Shown here: positions 59,199 through 64,000 of the stretch, piece by piece
How the letters are laid out: the number at the start of each line of letters is the position of its first letter
Numbering within the stretch: position 1 is the first letter of the stretch
DNA from: Kitasatospora aureofaciens
GTDB lineage: Bacteria > Actinomycetota > Actinomycetes > Streptomycetales > Streptomycetaceae
Direction of reading: 5' to 3'
Length of the DNA stretch: 64,000 bases
Assembly (NCBI RefSeq): GCF_001188955.3
Contig: NZ_JPRF03000015.1
Coordinates: 1-64,000 of the forward strand
Notes under the pieces: model-generated
Seen by the model: the letters and a program-made list of their open reading frames with translations, nothing else
Database searches by the model: none
Told to the model about the DNA's origin: nothing
Position numbers and translations under genes: made by a program

Positions 59199-60061
59199 GC
59201 GAGCCTCCCGGTGAGTCCACGGGGTCGGACCAGAAGCAGCACGGCGAGCAGGACGACGACCGAGAGGTCGCCGAGCCCGGTGCCGGTGTAGTAGTTGGCG
59301 AACTGCTGGACGAGGCCGACGCCCGCCGAGGCGGCGGCGGCCCCGGTTACGGATCCCATGCCGCCCATCACCACGACGACGAAGGCGAAGATGAGCAGGC
59401 TGGTCCCCTGACCGGGATTGACCGAACCGAAGTAGAGGCCGCCGAGGGCGCCGCCCAGCGCGGCGGCCGCCCCGCCGATGGCGAAGACGAGGGTGAACGC
59501 CCTCCGGACGTCGATGCCGAGCGCCGTGACCATCGCCCGGTCCTCGACGCCGGCCCGGACGATCAGCCCGTAGCGGGTGCGGGCGAGGAACAACCGAAGA
59601 GTGAGCAGCAACAGCGCGGCAGCGGCCAGGAGCACGAAGCGGTTGACCGGGACGGTCGCACCGAGCACGTGCCAGGTGCCGGCCAGCAGGGCCGGCTGGG
59701 GAAAGGGGCGGGCGTCCGCGCCCCAGATCCCCATGAGCAGGGCGGGTACGGCGAGCCCGACCCCGACGGTGGCGAGGATCTGGTCGCGCGGGCGGCTGTA
59801 GAGCGGCCGGATCAGGAAGAGTTCCAGCATGACGGCGGCGGCCGTCCCGACCAGGGTGCCGAACGGCACTGCGAGCCAGAAGGAGAAGCCGGCCTCCGTA
59901 CCGGCCCACCAGGTGGCATAGGCGCCGATGGAGAGCAGGGCGCCGTGCGCGAAGTTGAGCACGTCCATCAGACCGAAGATCAACGAGAGACCGGAGGCGA
60001 CCAGGAAGTACAGCGCACCGAGACCGAGTCCAGTACAGGAGAGGAGAACAACGGTGTCCAT
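59195..60061 (-). CDS. livH: branched-chain amino acid-type ABC permease LivH
   Basis: 288 residues with eight to nine membrane segments. Conserved blocks: LYFLVASGLSLIFGLMDVLNFAHGALLSIGAY, RPLYSRPRDQILATVGVGL and RAGVEDRAMVTALGIDVRRAFTLVFAIGGAAAALGGAL (the ATPase-contacting loop), then GMGSVTGA. It forms the membrane channel with LivM. Its ATG overlaps the stop of the LivF gene (TGATG) and its stop overlaps the LivM GTG. Confidence 0.94.
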   Translation of the reverse strand: MDTVVLLSCTGLGLGALYFLVASGLSLIFGLMDVLNFAHGALLSIGAYATWWAGTEAGFSFWLAVPFGTLVGTAAAVMLELFLIRPLYSRPRDQILATVGVGLAVPALLMGIWGADARPFPQPALLAGTWHVLGATVPVNRFVLLAAAALLLLTLRLFLARTRYGLIVRAGVEDRAMVTALGIDVRRAFTLVFAIGGAAAALGGALGGLYFGSVNPGQGTSLLIFAFVVVVMGGMGSVTGAAAASAGVGLVQQFANYYTGTGLGDLSVVVLLAVLLLVRPRGLTGRLA

Positions 60062-60960
60062 CAGGGCCTCACCTCCGTGGTGACGACAGGGGTGGCAGCC
60101 GGGGAGGCCGCCGACGAGGTGGAGGACGACCGGGGTCCGCCGGCGAGCGGATGACGGGAGCCGACGCCGAGCAGGCGGCGGGCGGCCTCCTCGTCGGCCA
60201 ACAGCTCAGCGGTGTCGCCCCGGTGGGCGGTTCGGCCATCGGCCAGGACAGCACAGGTGCCGGCCAGTCGGCGGACGAGCGCGAGGTTCTGCTCGACCAG
60301 GAGAACGGGCACGGCCTCGGCCGCTCGCGCCAGTACCTCGGCCACCTCGGAGACGATCTTCGGCGCCAGGCCCTTGGTGGGCTCGTCGGCGATGATCAGC
60401 CGGTTCCGGTTGAGCAGCGTCCGGCCGATCGCCACCATCTGCTGCTGACCGCCGGAAAGCGTCCCGGCCAGCTGTCCGGCCCGCGCCTTGAGTTCGGGGA
60501 AGAGCTCGTGGACGAGCGCGTAGTTCGGCTCACCCGCCTCGGCTCCACCGCGGACTTCGCGCTCGGCGAGGCGAAGGTTCTCGGCCACCGTCAGGCCGGC
60601 GAAGATCCCCCGGTCCTCGGGCGCGTAACCAATGCCATGTCGGACTACCAGATGCGTGGAGAGCGAGGAGATTTCAGCACCGGACAGCCGAATGCTTCCG
60701 GTGCGCGGCACCAGGCCCATGACGGCCTTCACGGTGGTGGTCTTGCCGGCACCGTTGCGACCCAGCAGTGCGGTGACTCCGGCGGAGGCCACGTCGAAGT
60801 CGACGCCGTGCAGGATGTGCAGCCCGTCGATGACCACCCGCAGGTCACGGACGGAGAGGAGGGGTTCGACGGCGGACGAGGGCGAGGACGACGGCGAGGG
60901 CGACGAATGGGCAGTGGCAGAGGAGGACGGACGCGTCGAGGACGACGGAGAGGAGGTCAC
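60061..60960 (-). CDS. livF: ABC ATP-binding protein LivF
   Basis: 299 residues. A Ser/Pro-rich start of 30 residues precedes the ATPase: LRVVIDGLHILHGVDFDVASAGVTALLGRNGAGKTTTVKAVMGL (Walker A near residue 68), YAPEDRGIFAGLTVAENL, signature LSGGQQQMVAIGRTLL, Walker B LIIADEPTKGLAP, and VLLVEQNLALVRRLAGT. These are the LivF-specific forms. The C-terminal 30 residues are another Ser/Pro/Ala-rich tail. Its ATG lies just within the stop of LivG (4-bp overlap). Confidence 0.94.
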   Translation of the reverse strand: MTSSPSSSTRPSSSATAHSSPSPSSSPSSAVEPLLSVRDLRVVIDGLHILHGVDFDVASAGVTALLGRNGAGKTTTVKAVMGLVPRTGSIRLSGAEISSLSTHLVVRHGIGYAPEDRGIFAGLTVAENLRLAEREVRGGAEAGEPNYALVHELFPELKARAGQLAGTLSGGQQQMVAIGRTLLNRNRLIIADEPTKGLAPKIVSEVAEVLARAAEAVPVLLVEQNLALVRRLAGTCAVLADGRTAHRGDTAELLADEEAARRLLGVGSRHPLAGGPRSSSTSSAASPAATPVVTTEVRP

Positions 60961-61829
60961 AACGCCTCACCAAGATAGGCCTGTTGAACGGTCGGATCGG
61001 CCATCACGGCCTCGGGGGTGTCCAGGGCGAGCAGGGTGCCGTGGTGCATCACCGCCAGGCGGTCGGCCAGGCCGAGCAGGACGTCCATGTGGTGCTCGAC
61101 CATCAGAACCGTCCGGCCGAGGCCACGGTGCACGGAACGGATCAGTTCGGTGAGGGCCGGCACCTCCTCCGCGCTGACACCTGCCATCGGCTCGTCCAGC
61201 AGGATCAGCCGCGGATCGGAGACGAGCAGGACGGCGAGTTCCAGCTTGCGCTTCTCGCCGTGGGAGAGCGCTCCGGCCAAGGTATCGGCGCGGTGGCTGA
61301 GTTCGGTGCGGTGCAGGGTGTCGGCCACCTGCTCCGAGTAACGGTCGGCGCGGCGCCAGAGGCGGTACGAGGCTCGCGGTCCGGCTGCCGCCTGGGCGGC
61401 CAGCCGGACGTGGTCGGCGACGGTCATCCCCGGCCAGAGGGAGGAGGTCTGGAAGGTGCGGCCGATTCCACGCCGCGCCCGGGCGTGCACGGCCTCGGCG
61501 GTGACGTCCGTGCCGTCGAGGTGGAGGCTGCCGTGGGTCGCCGGACAGATGCCGGAGATCAGGTTGAAGAGGGAGGTCTTGCCGGCCCCGTTGGGCCCGA
61601 TGAAGGCGATGAACGCGCCTTCGCCGACCGAGAAGGAGACGTCCTCGACGATCGGCACACCGCGGACGGACCAGCCGAGGCCGTCCAGTCGCAGCACCGG
61701 AGCGGAGGGATCCGGAGAAGGAGGACCCAGGGACGAGGAACGTGGCACGGAGGAGCGCCGGGCAGAGGCAGCAGAGACGGAGGTCGGAGGAGTCGAGGCC
61801 GGAGGAGTGGACGCGGCGGGAGCGGGCAT
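60957..61829 (-). CDS. livG: ABC ATP-binding protein LivG
   Basis: 290 residues from the ATG at 61829, 6 bp after the stop of the binding-protein gene. After about 45 Ser/Pro-rich residues, the ATPase follows: IEDVSF-like VSFSVGEGAFIAFIGPNGAGKTSLFNLISGI (Walker A), IGRTFQTSSLWPGMTVADHV, signature LSHGEKRKLELAVLL in place of LSGGQ, Walker B LILLDEPMAGVSAEE, and LMVEHHMDVLLGLADR. The LSHGEKRKLE signature is the one found in LivG/UrtD-type ATPases of urea- and amide-type transporters, which hints that the ligand may not be a branched-chain amino acid. Confidence 0.93.
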   Translation of the reverse strand: MPAPAASTPPASTPPTSVSAASARRSSVPRSSSLGPPSPDPSAPVLRLDGLGWSVRGVPIVEDVSFSVGEGAFIAFIGPNGAGKTSLFNLISGICPATHGSLHLDGTDVTAEAVHARARRGIGRTFQTSSLWPGMTVADHVRLAAQAAAGPRASYRLWRRADRYSEQVADTLHRTELSHRADTLAGALSHGEKRKLELAVLLVSDPRLILLDEPMAGVSAEEVPALTELIRSVHRGLGRTVLMVEHHMDVLLGLADRLAVMHHGTLLALDTPEAVMADPTVQQAYLGEAL

Positions 61830-61834
61830 CGGGA

Positions 61835-63118
61835 TCAGCCGGCCATCGGGGTGACCGGGGGCGCCACCTCGTCGGCGGTCAGGGTCTTCTCCACCGAGGG
61901 CTTGGCAGCGGCCCCGGCTCCGGTCAGCCGGACCTGGAACATCGGCTGGAGGAGGGCGTGGTCCTCCGCCCGGACCGTGGTCCGGCCCTTGACGCCGTCG
62001 AAGCTCCAGCCCTCCAGCGCCTTGACCAGCGCCGAAGTGTCCTCGGCGGAACCGTGGTTGGACTCGACGGCGTGCACGATCATCTGAGCGGCGGTGAAGC
62101 CGTCCGGAGTGAAGATGTCGGGCCTGCCGCCCCCGGCGGTGACGGCCTCGGTCATGGCCTTCTCCACCGGGGTGCCGGCGGCGCCGTCGAAGTAGTGGTT
62201 CAGGAAGGAGATCTTGTCGCCGGCCGGGCCGAACAGCGGGTAGGAGGCGGCCAGGTCCAGGCCGGTGACGACCTTGGTGTCGGCGAACACGTCCTGCTGG
62301 TTGAGCGCCGTCCACAGGGCCGACGCGCTGTCGCCGGCCCAGGCGACGAACAACAGGTCGGGCTTGGCGGTCTTGGCCTGGGTCGCGAACGGGGTGAGGT
62401 CGGTGGCGCTCGGCGGGGCGAGCACCTGCTCCACCGTCGCGCCCTGGGAGCCGAGCACGGCCTTCACGGCGGCCACGTTGGCCTGCCCGAAGGCGTTGTC
62501 CTGAGCGAGCACGGCGACCTTCTTGCCCTTGGCGTCACCGATGAACGAGGCCGCCGTCCTGATGTCCTGGTAGGACTGGCGGCCGGAACGGAAGGTGTAC
62601 TTGTTCAAGCCGGTGACCTTGTCGGCGGCGGCCGGTCCGCTGATGAAGAGCACTTTGTTCTGCGAGGCGATCGGGCCGACCTGGAGGGCGACGCCGGAGG
62701 CGGTGGAGCCGGCCAGGACCTTGTAGCCCTTGCCGATCAGGTCCTTGGCGGCGGACACCGCCTTCGCCGGATCGCCCGCGTCGTCCTGCTCCTCGAACTC
62801 GATCCTGTGCCCGTCGACCTCGCCGGTGCCCTTGGTCGCGTAGCTCAGACCGGCCTTGAAGCCGTCCAGGTACTGCTTGCCGTAGGCCGCGAGCGGACCG
62901 GTCCTGGAGTACACCAGGCCGACCTTGACCGGGGTCTTCGCGCCGCCTCCGCCCCCTGAGGCGGTCCCGGCGGTCCCGGCGGTACCGGCCTCGGCGCAGC
63001 CTGCGGCGAGCAGGGCGCACGCGGCCACCGCGGCGAGCTTCCGGGCCGGTCCGTCGGGCAGTGCCGCGCCCGGGCGGGCGCCGGAGGCGGTCCTGGTGAG
63101 GGCTGTGGTGCTGCGCAT
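61835..63118 (-). CDS. livK: ABC substrate-binding lipoprotein (LivK/periplasmic-binding type 1)
   Basis: 427 residues. The lipobox LLAAGC gives lipidated Cys41, followed by an Ala/Gly tether. The bilobed type 1 binding domain begins VKVGLVYSRTGPLAAYGKQYLDGFKAGLSYA, then GSTASGVALQVGPIASQNKVLFISGPAAADKVTG, VAVLAQDNAFGQANV and PDLLFVAWAGDSASALWTALNQQDVF. The W-A-G-D-S ligand-site segment differs from classical leucine-binding proteins and resembles amide/aromatic-binding relatives. It is the first gene of the operon livK-G-F-H-M-hydrolase and has GGAG upstream of ATG 63118. Confidence 0.92.
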   Translation of the reverse strand: MRSTTALTRTASGARPGAALPDGPARKLAAVAACALLAAGCAEAGTAGTAGTASGGGGGAKTPVKVGLVYSRTGPLAAYGKQYLDGFKAGLSYATKGTGEVDGHRIEFEEQDDAGDPAKAVSAAKDLIGKGYKVLAGSTASGVALQVGPIASQNKVLFISGPAAADKVTGLNKYTFRSGRQSYQDIRTAASFIGDAKGKKVAVLAQDNAFGQANVAAVKAVLGSQGATVEQVLAPPSATDLTPFATQAKTAKPDLLFVAWAGDSASALWTALNQQDVFADTKVVTGLDLAASYPLFGPAGDKISFLNHYFDGAAGTPVEKAMTEAVTAGGGRPDIFTPDGFTAAQMIVHAVESNHGSAEDTSALVKALEGWSFDGVKGRTTVRAEDHALLQPMFQVRLTGAGAAAKPSVEKTLTADEVAPPVTPMAG

Positions 63119-63511
63119 GGTGACCGACTCCTGGGGATGCGGCGGGGTGGATGCCGGAACCGTAGGTGTGCGGTGGGACCGGCAACATGTGCCCGGTCGA
63201 CGTAGCAGCCCGCCGCGATGTGGCTCCGGTCGACATACCGCCCGCCCGGTGCCACGCTCCGGGCGTCCGGATGTGGCCCGCCGACACGGGTCCGCCCCCG
63301 TCCATGGCGGTGGCCGCCATGGCTGCGGCGCCGCGTGCCCGGCCACGGTGGAGAGGGCGCGGTGCCGGTTGGGTGCAGCCCCGGCCGCCAGCCCCCGGGG
63401 TACAGCCGTCGCCGCCCCCGCCCCCGCCGTCGCCCCCCCCGTCGCCCCGATCCCGATCCCGACCCCGCCACATCTTCCTCTCTCCCTCCCAGTCCCTCAT
63501 GAGGTGATCCC
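63119..63511. other. 393-bp divergent promoter region, liv operon / CoA transferase
   Basis: Three imperfect repeats with an ATGTG(G) core, the first two followed by CCGGTCGAC, start at 63187, 63218 and 63271. C-rich low-complexity DNA with CCGATC units fills 63400-63470. No coding sequence is assigned, although long spurious frames cross it. Confidence 0.6.
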
Positions 63512-64000
63512 TTGGACAAGGTCCTCGACTCCCCCGCCGCCGCGGTCGGCGACATACCCGACGGTGCGGTGCTGGCCGTCGGCGGCTTCGGCCTCTGTGG
63601 CATCCCGAGCACCCTGATCGGCGCCCTGGTGAGCGCCGGCACCACCGGTCTGCGCGTGGTGTCGAACAACTGCGGGGTGGACGACTGGGGGCTCGGCCTG
63701 TTGCTGCGGGCGGGCCGGATCTCCCGGATGACCTCCTCGTACGTCGGGGAGAACAAGGAGTTCGCCCGGCAGTACCTCGCCGGGGAGTTGGAGGTGGAGC
63801 TGACCCCGCAGGGCACGCTGGCTGAGCGGTTGCGAGCAGGCGGTGCCGGCATCCCGGCGTTCTTTACCCCGGCCGGGGTCGGCACCCAGGTCGAGGAAGG
63901 CGGGCTGCCCTGGCGCTACGCCGCGGACGGCTCGGTGGCGCTGGCCTCACCGCCCAAGGAGGTGAGGGAGTTCGGCGGTCGCCGGTACCTGCTGGAGGAG
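63512..64000 (+). CDS. scoA: 3-oxoacid CoA-transferase subunit A, partial (3' end outside window)
   Basis: 163 codons to the window edge from a TTG with GAGGTGATC just upstream. The sequence has the family I CoA-transferase alpha-subunit hallmarks: [25 protein letters not shown] near the N-terminus, [75 protein letters not shown]. This is the subunit of succinyl-CoA:3-ketoacid or related CoA-transferases, which activate acetoacetate or 3-oxoadipate. Subunit B is expected just beyond the edge. Divergence from the liv operon suggests shared control. Confidence 0.93.
   Translation, partial: MDKVLDSPAAAVGDIPDGAVLAVGGFGLCGIPSTLIGALVSAGTTGLRVVSNNCGVDDWGLGLLLRAGRISRMTSSYVGENKEFARQYLAGELEVELTPQGTLAERLRAGGAGIPAFFTPAGVGTQVEEGGLPWRYAADGSVALASPPKEVREFGGRRYLLEE

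Noticed and set aside
1..64000. CRISPR arrays, prophage or insertion sequences
   Set aside because: No regularly spaced repeats with unique spacers, no transposase or integrase motif and no phage structural gene was seen. The repeats present are tandem minisatellites.

Overview
The window is very GC-rich actinobacterial DNA with strong G/C preference at third codon positions, frequent GTG and TTG starts, many 1-4 nt gene overlaps and an adpA tail running into orn. This points to a member of the Streptomycetaceae (Streptomyces or Kitasatospora). Most of it reads as chromosomal core and secretome sequence. There is no integrase, insertion sequence, prophage or CRISPR array.

Layout. 1-7.5 kb: the C-terminal tail of a probable AdpA, orn, tRNA-His, a hotdog thioesterase, an acetyltransferase, a spermidine-synthase-like protein, a helix-turn-helix/TPR-like regulator and a histidine phosphatase. 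7.6-12.1 kb: a tightly coupled three-gene operon encoding an Fe-S PD-(D/E)XK nuclease, an uncharacterised 541-residue protein and an Upf1/Dna2-type SF1B helicase. It looks like a Dna2 enzyme split over separate chains. The first junction carries two tandem 77-bp cassettes, each an ATGA-to-ATGA mini-ORF of 26 codons, very similar in design to mycobacterial MIRU elements. This is the part of the window most likely to be new biology.

12-23 kb: small secreted and conserved proteins, a primase/polymerase-like protein, tRNA-Lys, pgi, a Na+/H+ antiporter, a quinone-oxidoreductase-like protein, a second tRNA-Lys, a GlxA-type regulator coupled to a DJ-1/PfpI protein, an MFS exporter behind a MerR-type operator, and a GH18 chitinase with DasR-like boxes. 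23-33 kb: a tricorn-type protease, a degenerate MdcG-like protein, a Tat-exported phospholipase C, a pentapeptide-repeat protein, and two snapalysin paralogues with matching promoter motifs beside a divergent LysR regulator.

33-44 kb: an LtrA-like membrane protein, an oligopeptide ABC system (lipoprotein, two permeases, fused double ATPase), two more tRNA-Lys genes, a GPP34-family protein and an alpha/beta hydrolase. All four tRNA-Lys(CUU) genes have identical 74-nt bodies, each with its own terminator. 44-57 kb: a class A penicillin-binding protein, an EamA permease, signal peptidase I, chorismate mutase, an OsmC protein, a PAS-GGDEF-EAL protein (probable CdgA), a luciferase-like monooxygenase, a VTT/DedA protein and a NodB-type lipoprotein. 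57-64 kb: a liv-type ABC operon (livK-G-F-H-M) ending in a coupled alpha/beta hydrolase, divergent from the start of a 3-oxoacid CoA-transferase subunit A gene cut by the window end.

Sequences were read by eye. Start codons were chosen by ribosome binding site, overlap and homology logic. Family calls rest on motif recognition, not on searches.
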